Assembly (NCBI GenBank): GCA_950295325.1
Contig: OX485804.1
Span: 2,666,001 to 2,730,000, forward strand
Reading direction: 5' to 3'
Origin: Polytrichum commune
Lineage: Eukaryota; Streptophyta; Polytrichopsida; Polytrichales; Polytrichaceae
DNA length: 64,000 bases
Each line of letters begins with the position of its first letter. The first letter of the stretch is position 1. Below the pieces are notes generated by a model. It saw nothing but the letters and a program-made list of their open reading frames with translations. It searched no databases and had not been told where the DNA came from. Positions 12,250 to 24,199 of the stretch are shown here, piece by piece. The translations under genes were made by a program, and so were the position numbers.

Positions 12250-14930
12250 GCTACATGTTGAGTTTAGAAGCAATGAAGGTGTTGAGCTTGTGATTTTTTG
12301 TGAAGTTTAGGGTGACTACATTTAGATGAATTAAAGGGAGTATTTGGCAATTGCACATAACCTATGTGTTAATTTGGGTGGTGACATTTAATTGTAAATG
12401 GAAGAAATCTAAGGTTACATGTATACTTTCATAAGGTGAACAATGGCCCCACATCTTAAATAGTAAGCAAACAAGTGGCCCCGTGTCTATATTTGCACTA
12501 TAGATGTAGCCACACACATCACAAACTAAAGGGGAAGTTGGCTATATATTGGAACTGAACAAACCCATTGAAATTGATAGCACAAAATAAATTGCATCGG
12601 CCCCTTAATCCTCTAGAAGTTTTGGAATCCAAAGTTCAACTAAGGTAGAGGGTGCTTAAACCAACACTTTAAGCTATTGCACATACATATGGCTATGTGG
12701 TTGATATATAAAATATATATTCATATTAGCCTTTGGGCTAAACATAGGTATCAAGAAAGAAAAAATATTTTTAGTCTCAATTGATCATTCGATGAATATT
12801 CAAAGTCAAAACTACTAGCTTCCTTAAACCAATATATAGGACCTGTGTATGGCAACCTCACATATGATGAGGACCCCACCTTCATTGCCTAGAACCAACA
12901 CAACATAGTTGGGTACTAGACCCAAACTACATCAAAGCCCAAGTAGTAATGGTATGCAAAGCCACACGGCTACCTCCATGATCCCTCCCGGTTCGCTTGC
13001 AAAACCATCACCTTGCATCCCGGGAACCGACCCCCTTGCATCCCGGGAAAAGACCCTTTTGTGCTTTGTGGGCCTACCTTCTTGGCGTTGTGAATAGAAT
13101 GACTAGAATAGGCATTGACAAGCCACCCTAATCCCACCTTGAACCAACCCGAGATAGAGTGGAGCCCGTTACATACCCTACTTGAAGGTCATGGAGGCCG
13201 CTATGAGGTGGCACCACTAATGGCACCTAAAACCGTCACCCCGTGGCTAGACACTCCTACACCGCCGGGTACCGTTCAAGGTTGTAGAGTGTTGGCAATT
13301 GGGAGGCGTTTATAGGTGTTGGTTTTGGATGGGGTGTTGGTTTTAGCACCCTCTACCTTAGTTTGCAAATGTATGAGAAGATCAACATGCACATATCATA
13401 CATTTCAAGCCCTTAGCAATATCTTAGGCTGCCAAACCTCTAAAACATCAATGTGCACATTGCACCAACTTGCACACATACAAAATGATCAATATTGAAA
13501 CATCATACACTCGAAATATCTAGTGCAGTTCTACACCCCAAAAGATTGGACCATCCCACTTAAACAAGAGAATATACCAAAATGAACATCATTTCTTAAT
13601 AAGAATACTCATATAATCATACATACAAATACAAATAAGCACAAAAGGAGGTTGGCCTTTGCATGAACAAAATTTCATCAAAGGGTCCAAAGTCTGACGC
13701 AGCTAGTGGGTATTAATCTCTCCTACTATTCAATTTCAACTATCAATTCCATACCATCGGAATTCCACTCCTCCAATTATGAATAAAAAACCTCATCATA
13801 CGTAGGTGTATCCTTTATCAAAACACCTTCACTTCATATGGTAAACAACAATCATCAACATTCCACTCCAGGTATTAACATACAATTACACATAAGAGTC
13901 ATCCTTATTCTCAATTTTAGAAATTCATTACTTCAAGAATCCAAATCACTCAATTCATAACATTACTCAGTTGATGAGGGGGTTCACTTGAGGATAATGG
14001 GCTTGGGTGAGGCCCACCACCCATCCCGGTGTCTATGGCGGGTTTCTCAACAAATCACTTTTTGTGTCATGGGCTATCTTGAATTTTTGCTAGAACACCC
14101 AACAACAGTCATGGACTTGGTCACATTTGAATGACTAGGCTCCTAACGACTAGACACCTAAGGATTAATTATGCCTAAACTAATATGTATTGGAACAATC
14201 TATGCATCATAGAAATCGTCGGCTCCAAGTTGTGGTTGGGAAGCAATGGTCTCACATGAGTGGAGGGTAGCAAGGTTGGCTTTCATTGGGATTTTGGCTT
14301 CCTGAAACTTTAAAATCAATTTTCTTTACTTTGGAGGAAGTGCAACTGGGCCCCATCTAGGTGTGCACCCTAGCACCTAAAAATAACCTAGTTGTATAGT
14401 CACCGGGCTAGGCTATGACCCGGGACCTACTAATCATGGCTAAACATGTTTATATTTCCTTTTGGTATGGACAGTTGGCAGCCAAATATGCTTGTATTTG
14501 CAATGCATGTCCGAGGGTCCCACATAACAATTGATAACTATCTGAGGCCCAAACCACACGGGAGGAACTCCAATGAGTTGGATGAATAGCATTGGTTCAA
14601 ATGAGCAAGTGGTTGCCACATGAGGGGAAGTATGGGGAGTGGCAACAATGACTTTTTAGCTTCGGATTTTGCTTTGGATCTTGCTTCGGGATCTACTTGG
14701 CAATAAAGTAGAGTAACATGGCACAATAAATGTAGTTCGCAACTACCGGGCACTAGTGCCCGGAAGTCCCACAATATAAGGAGAAAAATGAGGAAAAGGA
14801 GACTTTTCTTGGGCAAGGTGCCACGTTGGAGGAAGTTGTGAAACTTCCGGTGCCTCTCGTGTGGGAAGGGCCTGAGTAATGTTATGTACTTCCCAGTCTA
14901 TTGCCTTCTCGGACCTATGTCTATCTACCT
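12250..14930. other. Gene-free stretch within the duplicated locus
   Basis: No coding region is supported. A 23-bp exact-ish direct duplication (CCTTGCATCCCGGGAA core) occurs at 13011-13033 and 13034-13056. Otherwise I see no structure. Confidence 0.4.
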
Positions 14931-15234
14931 GATCTCAATCACTGAGTATTGGTGATACTTTTATAATCCATAGTGGTATTGCATCCGCGAGTTTAATGTG
15001 TAATACTAGTACATTATAATCATGTAATTTGAGTCGCTGCCCCAGGACGGCATTGTACACAATCCAAAGACTCATCTCTCAAAGATGCCTGTCATAAAAG
15101 TGGGGTGTTGATCTGCGGCACTCTCGACATGAATAACTAAAAAAAGAAATTGTCACTGGTGTGTAATCAGTCAGAGATAGAAAGGTCACTGCAACCGCCC
15201 TGAATGCATGGGCCTGAGAAGAAAGGCTCATCTG

Positions 15235-15490
15235 ACATGGATGACTCTTAAATGGTTGCTTTTTCCAACTAGACCACTTCTCCTAGGATATGAAACACGC
15301 TATTAGTACGAAATGGTTAACAAATCCAAATCGAGGTTGTAGCTGCTTTCTTTATAATTTTGGAGCTCATATGAATATCTAATTCATTACCAAAAGTGAA
15401 GATTCTCACGCTCATTAAATGGTTAATATACAATTGCCCCCAATTCTGTTGACTATGGAACCTAGAATGGTTCTCATATTTTGATTCACA
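15235..15490 (+). repeat. Dispersed repeat family A, copy 1
   Basis: Shares the block TTAAATGGTTGCTTTTTCC, then TCCTAGGATATGAAAC and GGAGCTCATATGAATATCT with 24010-24180. The same blocks occur inverted at 42.0-42.16 kb and 38.48-38.64 kb. Its right part (GAACCTAGAATGG) matches 27.29 and 52.30 kb. No ends or target duplications were determined. Confidence 0.7.
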
Positions 15491-16399
15491 AGATGTGCAT
15501 ATGACAGCAATTTTATGTCACGAAATCAACACACTTGCATTTCAATGTCAATCTCAGTGAGACCCAAGTAGCTTAGATCCCATGAGAAAAGATGTGGAAA
15601 CCGACATCGCGGAAGCTTCCACAATCCAAAGATGTTTGACATAGAGATGCACAAGAAGGTGGTGTATGTTACCAAAAACATGACGAAAAATAATTAACAT
15701 GCCTACATTTGAATGTCAAACTGTGTGAAGTTCTAATGGATTGGAACTCATGTGAAACTGACTCTCCACTTACCCAGGGCAAAGACAAGATGAACACCTT
15801 CAGGAACTGGCAGAGGAGCACACCTCGACTGGTGACTGAGATGTCAAGGAGTTCCACAGGTAACATGGCAGGTAACTTTTCGATGAGCACTGAAAGGATC
15901 AGGAACTGCATGTTTGTCTTTTCAGCTTCAGCCATGTGGATTGATCACGAGCAGCACCCTCTCCCACTGAATCTTCTAATTTCGTCACCCTGGTGTATAC
16001 ACGCAGCGCAGTGAATTTATAATCAGAAACCGTAAAATAAAGAATCAAGAGAGTTAATGGATCCAGAGCTTTTCGAGGTTACATCACTCAATACAAAGTA
16101 ATATCAAACTAGAAATCTCAATAGAAAACAAGTCACACATGATGAGGTTGTAGCCAAATGGTGGCAAACCATTTCACCAGTTGGAGCTATTCACAACAAT
16201 CTGCATAGAGAAAGTCAACTAGCTAAGACATCCCCATTCACATTCATCATCAGTTCTCGACAGTGGCTTCTTGTCTTGAGTTTCTGCTATATCTCTAGTG
16301 TTCAGGAGGTATCACCTGAAAGTGTGCACAGCTTCTTCGGAGAGTCCAGGCGGTCCACCAGAAGAGGCAGTTCTGCATCATACATCTGAAAGTTCCATG

Positions 16400-18180
16400 G
16401 ATTCAAGTGAGTTCATCCTCTGAAACTCTCGAGCAGGCTTGCAAGTTTGACCTTTCTGGGCTACTTTGCTTTCTCTTCAAAAATCGCTGCTTGTGTGTCC
16501 TGTTTCTTTTTGCCCCTTTCTACATCTTGTATGAATGTGTAAGTTGAGAGCACTCATGTATACTTTTCATTTGCAAATGTTGCCCTTGGATCATTTAAAA
16601 GTTAAAATTCCACAAGTACAAGTGCTCCACATAAGTCACTTTGTAAAAAAATCTTGAATTGTATTGAACAGAGAAGATGCTGAAGTTTTGAATGATCTGC
16701 CAATTGTTTTCATGAATGTCCGGTTTTAAGTTCATTCAAAGAGAATTTAAGGGCGTTTTTCTACCAAGACCATGTCTAACAGAATCACTGTAAAACGATT
16801 GTCTCAATTATCTGCTTTCAAAGTTTCTGGGGCCAACGCCTCATGCTCGTCGCACCCATAAAATTTATACATAATAATCATAAATATTTTTTGGCCACTA
16901 ACTAGAGAGAGAGAGAGAATCCTGTAAAGTCCTCGGTGACTCGACTTCTGAGGGTCTCAAAGGGATGAACAATGAAGTAATTAGTGAGCAATGAAGGTTT
17001 TGAAAACAGTCGGGCTTTGTGGGCAGGATGAGCATCCGGCTTTGCTCTCAGTAATTTTAGAGTGATCGTTGGAATCACTTTTAGATAATGCAATGTGGCC
17101 ATGAATTTTTCAATGGTATCGCAGTTTAGTGGATGTGAGACCACACTATTAATTAAATAGATTGTACTTACACTTAAGAGATTTAACGTGTCATGGTCTG
17201 CTGCAAATTTTATTAGGCATACTGGAAAGAAACAGCGATTTCTAGTAAATTGCAAAAACTTTATCTATCATGGCAATGTAGGATCCAAGTATACTTGGTG
17301 ACACGACATCCACAGTATCATTAGTTGAAATGAGTGTTACAAGTAGCTGGGGGCCAAAATCCACACTATTTGTAAAATCTACCCTAAATAATGAATATGT
17401 GTGTCTTTCAAACAGTTCAGTAATTGCACATTTTTTGCTTCTTCTAATTTAGTTTTCTTGAAAGGTGAGTCCCAGATTCATTCTAGCATCCAACTTTAAA
17501 TTGGGAGAAAAATCAGATACATTAATCAATCCCGGGAATGTTGCATCTCTGGCTTCATTTTGGTGTTAGCTATGTATGATGTGCGAAAATAATCACCAGG
17601 AAATCTGAAGTAAGGGGGTGAAATAGAATCTTAAAATAAAACAGAAAGAAAATTTGTTGTTTGGGTTAGGTCGTCTAAGAGAATTTCCTTGTTTATAGCA
17701 AAGTCCGGGCACCATCCTGGCCTATATAGAAGGTCAAAGGCCGTTACTTGTGGCTCTTGCATTCCTAGCGACTTCTTTTGCCCTAGAGTTTTCTGATTGT
17801 CTGTTCAGTTTTTACTTAACATCGATACCTTATACATTGACTTTGTCTCTCCAGAGTAGGTTGCATGTGATGGAGATATCAAGTCGAGGATGCATGCGAC
17901 GTTTTTTTCTGTCATCAATATTGAACCATCAAACCTGAATGAGTTCCACTGTGAACATGTGGTCCTACTGGGAATCCTAAAAGTTCCTTATATATCGGGA
18001 TTCATATTTTAGAGTCCAAGTGGCTTGGTGTGCAAGATGCAGAAGCTTGGATTGGTAGTGTGAAAGTGAAAAAAATCCCTTTTCGTGTCCCAGTAAGTGG
18101 ACTTTGGGGTTGAAATTACAAGCTGGCTCACCTGGGGCCTGCTAACTGGGTCGGAAATGATTTTTCAGGGTTTTATGTTC
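16400..18180. other. Gene-free stretch between relics
   Basis: Upstream of the exon 3 relic the match to the intact monooxygenase is lost. A 117-residue open frame at 16902-17255 (minus) has no recognisable domain. I see no gene here. Confidence 0.4.
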
Positions 18181-18271
18181 ATAATAGGGTTTGCTGAGAA
18201 CATCCCCACTCCATAAGGATGAAGTTGTGGTATGCCCGATCTCTAGTTTCTCTCCTATTACAAATTAAGCT

Positions 18272-18314
18272 TAGGTGTGCTGTCCCCGGCCACAAGCCTG
18301 GGACACCACACCTA
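18272..18314. other. Short hairpin
   Basis: TAGGTGTGCTGTCCC (18272-18286) pairs with GGGACACCACACCTA (18300-18314) at 14 of 15 positions around a 13-base loop. Function is unknown. It lies just left of the SINE. Confidence 0.6.
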
Positions 18315-18350
18315 GTTTTGCGATTGGAGGAGGTTGAGACACATTCAGGT

Positions 18351-18536
18351 GGGTCCGAGATGACCTCAAAACTACCGGACGATGGTGGAGAGATACCCAA
18401 ATCTCAAGGAAGAGGTTGGCGGTTCGAATCCCGGCTGTGAAATCTCCTCTCTACTTGACGGAAATCTTGCCAGGTGGTCAACCGCCTCCTGTGCTTTGGC
18501 GTTCGCCTATCGGCCTTCTGTCTCAAAAGAAGAAGA
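18351..18536 (+). mobile_element. tRNA-derived SINE with 14-bp target duplication
   Basis: The 186-bp body contains a perfect RNA polymerase III B box, GGTTCGAATCC (18421-18431). It also has a near-consensus A box, TGGTGGAGAGA (18383-18393), at tRNA-like spacing. It ends in an AAAAGAAGAAGA-type tail. The sequence AGACACATTCAGGT flanks it at 18337-18350 and 18537-18550, the length of target duplication made by LINE-type retrotransposition. The first bases of the right duplication may be tail sequence. The A box lies further from the 5' end than usual. No second copy was found in the window. It sits in a dispersed repeat A copy. Confidence 0.8.
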
Positions 18537-18550
18537 AGACACATTCAGGT

Positions 18551-18720
18551 AGATATGTGTTAGTCACTTTTCTCAGTGCACCCACCTCTCAAAGAATATG
18601 AAACCCTGCAATTGATACAAGGTGATTAGCAAATCCAAATGTGCTTGTACTCATTTGTGTCGTAATTTTTGGAGCTCATATTAATATCTGATTCACTATC
18701 ATAGTGGCAATTCTCATGCG
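18551..18720 (+). repeat. Dispersed repeat family A, diverged copy
   Basis: Matches 24010-24180 and 15250-15400 through AATATGAAACCCTGCAATTG and TTTTTGGAGCTCATATTAAT. The SINE inserted at its left side. Confidence 0.55.
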
Positions 18721-19557
18721 AATATTGCCTCCGGTCTTGTGATGATTACTTTAAAACGTACTTTCAATTGCTAGCATGTGAAGTATTGAACTTACACACA
18801 CAGATGCACATGCATATGGTCATTCTCTCTACAGCTCCAGAGAAAATGGACATTTTAAATTATGAGATTGTATTAAGCTACATGAATAGGGATTATATAT
18901 GTATTGGCTAATTAATATTTCTCTTGCAGTTTGTTATGTCTTTAGTGTATTACTGGCTTATAATGATAATGTCTTCTATTTTGCAGTGTAACTCTGTAGG
19001 ACAACTATTCCACATTACATCAGATTGTGGCACATAAGAATGGTGATTTAGCCATTGGACATCTCATTGAGCTGATTCAATCCTTCCTCAAAATTTTCAA
19101 GTTTATCCGCTACAAATTTGCGTCAACTTAGCATTTTAATGTTGTCAAGTAGTGCATGAAAGTTACAACGTAACGAGATGGATGGATGTGTCACTTGCAA
19201 TTCCTTGAATGGATACAAAGTATATTGTATTTCCTTGTTACAATTTTCTTGTATTGGCATAGCCCATTACTGGACTGTTTGTAGGTCAGTAAATAAATAT
19301 GACTTCATGTGCTGTTGCTGTATATATTTGTGCTCAATGTGAACATATTAATTCAGGGCCATGTAGAGATGGGAAAATTCAGTCTTTGTTTGAAATATAA
19401 AATGTTAGTGTAACGTGTCGCATGTTACAATCTTTTTACTGCATTTTTATTCTATTTCCTCTTTAGTTGTGACAGGGCGAAGTATATTTGTGTGTAATCG
19501 CTTTGTCACCTATGGCGGGCATGGCTGTTTTGTTTATGGCCATTGACTTGCATTGCC

Positions 19558-22500
19558 GTTTGCAGAATATGGACCGCCGGCCACGAGTGCCCGCACCAGA
19601 AGAGGACGAGATGACATACTACGTCAACATGGACTCTGCCGGCTGGCTGGAGCAACACGTGAGGAGGTGTGTGTATATCGAGTTGAAGCTAGAGTGCGTC
19701 CGCAACCGCTCACGGGATGTCGGAAAGGCCAGAGATGATTGGTTGTATTTATACTGCAGAGGATTTTTTCCCAATTAGTTACGGCTTAACAATCACCGCA
19801 TTGCAGGTTTAGCATGTGGACCCGTTCATTCAAATGGCTTAAGGTGGGAACTCCTTGTCTACCCCAATTTAAAGACCGCGAAACAAGGCAAAGATCTGAA
19901 GGTTACTTTGCAACGTGGTAATGGTGAAGTGTGGGTCAACCTCCACGATAATGCAGTCTTGTTGGAATTGAAAAACGCAGTTTACCCTCCCCTCGGAGCG
20001 ACAGTGCATGAGCGCTGGTTTATGGAGCCTACAATCGAGACCTTGAAGGCTTGCCCAACCCCAGCAACAGAATGTCGGTCGCACCCTAAACCAAGGACGT
20101 CACTCCCTCGTAGGCCTAATACCGCCGCGCCATCAACCTTCGTCGACCTACAAGACGACAATAATGTCGATGACGAGCATGAAGTAGCCCCTCCCCGAAC
20201 CAACAAGCGTTCTTATGCTGAGATGGCGGAGGAACACCAAGTTTTTCGGAGAACCCATATGAAACGAAACCCTTAACACGGGCGGCAGAGTGTTAATGGA
20301 GATCGGGCCACACCGAACTCAATACGAGCTGCGCATCCACCAAAAGTTGGCCGCGAAGGACCTCCTCCCCATCCCATTCGCGTGACATCAATTGCAACTC
20401 GTAGTCCTTCGCCAAACATGGATGTCTTTCTGCCTGTTCGCTCTCCTGCTGTAAATGTGCCGCCCGATGTACCTCTACCATCTGCTATCCCTTCAGATGA
20501 TATGGTATTGGAGCTTCGAAGGGATCGACATACTCTCCACATGCGAGCCGTAAACGCAACGCGGGGGTCCGTGAAGATGGACAACCCTAAACCAGCTTTG
20601 AGGCCCCCAGTACAACCTCCGGGGTTATTCCATTTGATGGCATGTGGTTTGTTGACGTTTGATTTGGAGTGTGGTGAATTTCAGGCCTTTGAGGATGAGA
20701 TGCAGAAATAGAACAATGACCCCGCATTTACGGACACGATGTTTGCGGTTTATGACAGATTTTATTCTCCTTCGTATCAGGTACAAGTGTTGTGTTTTTC
20801 GTAACAATGGCTCATGTGGTTTAGGAGACTGCTCACCGTGTCGTGATGTGGACCGGCTACTAGTTAAAATTTAGGCATTTTTATATGTTATTATTATTTA
20901 AAAATAAAGATTGATATGATGATCTAAGTTAGTTGTTTAAATTGAGAACCGGTCTTAAGTTTAAGACCGAGTGACTTGGTAGAAGGATGTAGTAGGTAGG
21001 ATTTGCGAATGATAGGATTTACTGGCGGTGGCCGTTATCTAACCACCTAGGGACTCTAGAAGGCCTAATCCAAATTTTCCTATTGGCATGCCGAATAAGC
21101 CTTTAATCCAAAACTTTCATATTTCTAGCGGGATAAGCATTTTAGAAGCCTTTAACCCAAAGGTCTCCGATTAGTTAACCGTTTAGAGGTTCTAAAAGTC
21201 ATTGTCCCAAAGGTATGCTATGGGCCGAAGGGGGCAAAGTAGAAGAATATTTAAGGGGTGTTAGAAGGATGTTGAGGCGAGAAGTTAGCATTTGAAGTTC
21301 ATACTTGTATAAACTTGGAGAAACTTTGAACATTTTGAGATAAAAAAATGTTTAAGAAGCTCTACTATACTTGAGGGTGTAGGAGTCAGAGTTTTAGGTA
21401 GAATAGATTGCACTAAGTGCACTATTTGTATTGTTTTATTAGTTATGAAGTGAGCAGAATTTTGGAGTGAAGAATTTTATAAATTGTGGATGATTGGCGT
21501 GTACGATTGAGATGAAAATCTGAGAGAATATTCCTTGTGAGATATAAGTGTTGAGGTAAAAATTTAAAAACTTCAGTCTTTCGGAAAAAAAAAGTTGTAA
21601 GAAATTGAAGTGAAGAGTGTCTAGAAACAAAGGCAACTAAGAGAACAAGGTTAGAAAATATAGATCTTTTAGAATATTATAGCAATGGCTACAAAAATTG
21701 GACACTACCTTTTGATCTTTCATATCTATAGTGTGTAAAAATTTGAGGGTGATTGGACTTAAATGTTAGAAGTTATAAGAGTTTTAATAACCGGATGTTA
21801 TAACACAACATTTATGCTAGGAAGGTAGTGTTAGTAAATCATGCATAACTTTTTGGTTTAAGCTGTGTTTGTGCTACATTTTGGTGTGTGAACTTTTAGT
21901 AAGGTATTCAATAAGTGTACCAAGTTTCATTTGAAGTGTGTGAGTTAGTTGAAAATTATGCTATTCTGAAGTATGTTAGAACAACATTGAGAGGAATTTA
22001 TAAGAAGGGTGTAGGAGAAAGGGAAAATACTAGAAACATTTTAAACACTACCATAAAAAGAAGCCCATGCTTACCGGATAGTATACAATCCTCTTGACAG
22101 CGGAATGCCGTTCATATTTTGTCTCTGTTATGTGTTTGTAACATGTGTTCAGGGTACTACTGTCCTTCTAACATGACATGGTCATTTTGATGCAGGCCAA
22201 ACCAGAAGTAACAACAGCAATCACGCAGATAGTCGCGGATGTTATTAGCAAGATTCATGACGCCCCCGTTGTAGCCATAGATATTATTGCTATAGTCGCT
22301 TATGTCCAGGACATATTTCTGAGGCGGGAGGCGGTGAAACAACGATAACAATGGAAGGACGACCGTCAAAAAAAGATTGGCAAAGCTATTGCCAAGGCCA
22401 TGAAGCAATGAGATGACGATAATTACCCGCGCATGCTGCAAGCTACTTGGAGTTGGCACTTTTTTTATCCCTTCTTTGTAACCAATCTTATTTGCGCCAC

Positions 22501-22830
22501 CTTCAGACTTGCATACTGTGTTTTTGCAACATTCTCATGTGAGAAGGGTCTACCCTATGCCTTGGTCCGTTCTTCTTCTTCGTTCTTTTTTGAAGTTTTA
22601 CACCTATTGCCCCTCTACTATCGCACCCTTGGGACGGGCTCACTGATGCGAACGTTACGAAGTGGCTGAAGCTCGCGGAAATAGTCGGTGGATTCGGCTC
22701 ACATGCTTGGCAAGTGGCAACGGCGTATTTAAAAGAAGAAGGTTTCATCTTATTTGCAGGAGCTAGGCCGGTGGATTCACATAAGCAATGGGTTGCAGAT
22801 GTGCAGTGTGACGGATTCGTATGCACATAG
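19558..22830 (+). pseudogene. Multi-exon transposon-like gene of unknown type, broken
   Basis: Coding-like blocks with higher GC than their surroundings occur in order. The first is 19570-19672 (starting MDRRPRVPAPEEDEMTYYV), preceded by a good acceptor. Next is about 19805-20275 (GPVHSNGLRWELLVYPNL to RRTHMKRNP, stop at 20274). Then comes 20280-20782, proline-rich and ending DTMFAVYDRFYSPSYQ before GTACAAG. Block 22196-22345 contains ITQIVADVISKIHDAP, and the last block, about 22634-22830, contains WLKLAEIVGGFGSHAW and ends in TAG. In-frame stops at about 20274, 20709 and 22346 indicate decay. I do not recognise the family. Its length, exon layout and setting among mobile DNA suggest a DNA-transposon accessory or transposase gene, but this is inference. 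Confidence 0.45.
20885..22170. other. AT-rich intron-like or intergenic stretch
   Basis: Lies between coding-like blocks of the broken transposon-like gene. No open frame or repeat was recognised. Confidence 0.35.
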
Positions 22831-22997
22831 TGTGTGATTTTGTGTGATGTTTCCTATACTTTCTTCTAGATTGTCTATGGTTGACATGAGATCTAAGAGA
22901 TGTGAAGAGCGAGATTTCAACAGGTGAGTTGCTCCTCAACAAGAATTGATCTTCCCACCTAGGAGGGATAGAGACTATAGGCATGTGTTTCCAACAT

Positions 22998-23202
22998 GCT
23001 CTGATACCATGTAGAAACCTAAGCAGTATTCACTGCTCGGAACGAAACAATTCATTTATTCTGAGGAAGACGATGGTATTTATACAAGTGAGGACCTCGA
23101 TTTCTTGAGGTAACCCTAAAATAAATGGATAACCCTAAGGTAAATATGTTGATGTTAACCGGACACTCTGTGAACTAATAAGTGTGCATAGTGGTTTCAA
23201 CA
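22998..23202 (-). mobile_element. Copia-type LTR with adjacent primer-binding site
   Basis: Read on the minus strand, a 193-bp LTR runs from 23202 (TGTTGAAACC) to 23010 (GGTTTCTACA), with TG...CA ends and imperfect inverted termini. Immediately downstream is TGGTATCAGAGC (23009-22998), the initiator-Met tRNA primer-binding site typical of plant Copia elements. The LTR contains a TATA-like GTATAAATAC near 23080 and an AATAAA near 23056, in the right order. About 150 bp of leader-like sequence follows to roughly 22835, with no gag-pol. This is a truncated element or one end of a TRIM. It abuts the monooxygenase exon 2 relic at 23.21 kb. Confidence 0.8.
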
Positions 23203-23206
23203 GACT

Positions 23207-23500
23207 CGCCGCTCCTTGTATCTACCACACGTAGAAACACATCAAATCATCAGCATTCCTGTTCCTGGAAATGAGCTGCGAAGACGACTCGCAACTCCGT
23301 TGGTCGTCTGCAATTGATAACCCCGAAACAGATGATCTTGGCAAAAGGAGGGAATTCCTCAACTACACCACCCAAATCTCTCTTACTCTAAGAACACAGA
23401 ATTCATCTCAAATCCCAGGTCAGCCTGCTCATATGCTCCATAATGTAGATAAAATAACCCGTCACATCCTACTCCTGCTTCAATCTCCAACTACTGCACA
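23207..23500 (-). pseudogene. FAD-monooxygenase 5' relic: exon 2 start, intron 1 piece and promoter, exon 1 missing
   Basis: Positions 23210-23360 match 31815-31985 (start of exon 2 and adjoining intron 1). Positions 23366-23490 match 33217-33345 (upstream of the intact gene's start codon). The two matches are joined directly, so exon 1 with the FAD-binding GAGPAG motif and most of intron 1 are gone. Orientation equals that of the intact gene. This is the 5' end of the decayed copy whose 3' part lies at 11-16.4 kb. Confidence 0.8.
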
Positions 23501-23599
23501 TGATATAGTGCAATCACTGAACATTAGTCATCTGTCACACGAAAATGTACATCCATTGTCGAACATTATTCAGCCGTGCATCTGAGTTCCGTGGACCAG

Positions 23600-24010
23600 G
23601 AATCGCAGGGGCTTGAGTACGGGATCCTAATTACGCTGCTCCAGTTGTTCACATTTTTCCATGGTTCTCGCAGGTTGGAGTCCATCTTCTTTGATGTATA
23701 TTTGGTCAGTGGTCTCCTTGTGTAGTTAGAGAAAATGGTTCATTAGGTTCGGGACTTGGGAGCTAGCGCAAATAGGCGATCAAATCAACTACCCGAACTG
23801 CTGGAGCCGCTATGGCATTCTTTCTTCTGACCTAGTACTACTGTTGATGCGTTTTTATAATTTTTCATAGCTGTACTTTTCCATCTTTGCTGGTTGCGTG
23901 GGGCATTTGATTAAGCTGCCTGTCTCCCAAAGGGATCTCCTTTCTTGTGCAAGGAGCTGACTGTTAGTTAAAAAACGTTTCACGTAATGAAAGTTGTCAG
24001 CTGAATGGCA
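23600..24010 (+). pseudogene. Inverted relic of the ankyrin gene 5' end
   Basis: Matches the minus strand of about 3420-2745. Shared blocks include GGGGCTTGAGTACGGGATC, then ATGGTTCATTAGGTTC followed by the Ser/Thr/Ala-coding stretch to GCCGCTATG. Next come GACCTAGTA and GGATCTCCTTTCTTGTGC from the first intron. Between these the ankyrin-coding part of exon 1 (about 250 bp) is deleted. It lies head-to-head with the monooxygenase promoter relic. Confidence 0.82.
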
Positions 24011-24180
24011 CTTAAGAGGTAGATATATCTTAAATGGTTACTGTTTCTGACTACACACTTATCCTAGGATATGAAACATGCAATTAGTAAGAGTTGGTTG
24101 TTGAATCCAAATTGAGACTGTAGCCACAATCCTAATAATTCTTGGAGCTCGTAAGAATATCTTATTCATATTGATCAAAG
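24010..24180 (+). repeat. Dispersed repeat family A, copy 3
   Basis: Blocks CTTAAATGGTTACTG, TCCTAGGATATGAAAC and CTTGGAGCTCGTAAGAATATC match the copy at 15.24 kb in the same orientation. Confidence 0.65.
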
Positions 24181-24199
24181 TGACCAAAATAATCATGGT

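Larger units (their letters stand above)
7000..16390 (-). pseudogene. Duplicated, decayed FAD-monooxygenase locus (copy 1, 3' and middle part)
   Basis: Patches of this interval match 24.2-30.7 kb in the same order and orientation: 7.03-7.2/24.25-24.4, 9.33-9.5/24.5-24.7, 10.8-11.0/25.7-25.85, 11.04-11.54/26.1-26.4, 11.9-12.15/26.46-26.65, 14.94-15.24/28.34-28.9, 15.7-16.05/29.7-29.96 and 16.25-16.39/30.3-30.66. Relics of the last exon (11.28-11.53 kb), exon 4 (about 15.75-16.0 kb) and the end of exon 3 (16.33-16.38 kb) are visible. Each carries frameshifts or stop codons relative to the intact gene, and exons 5 and 6 were not found. It is therefore a non-coding paralogue, presumably made by tandem duplication and then expanded by insertions such as the 10.03-10.80 kb element. 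Confidence 0.78.

Noticed and set aside
16902-17255. 117-residue minus-strand open frame
   Set aside because: No domain, no splice context and AT-rich composition; expected by chance in a window of this size.
18383-18431. A functional tRNA gene at the B box
   Set aside because: No 7-bp acceptor stem or anticodon arm could be paired, and flanking target duplications fit a SINE better.
18179-18440. Overlapping 73-residue frames on both strands
   Set aside because: They arise from a hairpin and the SINE head; not protein-like.
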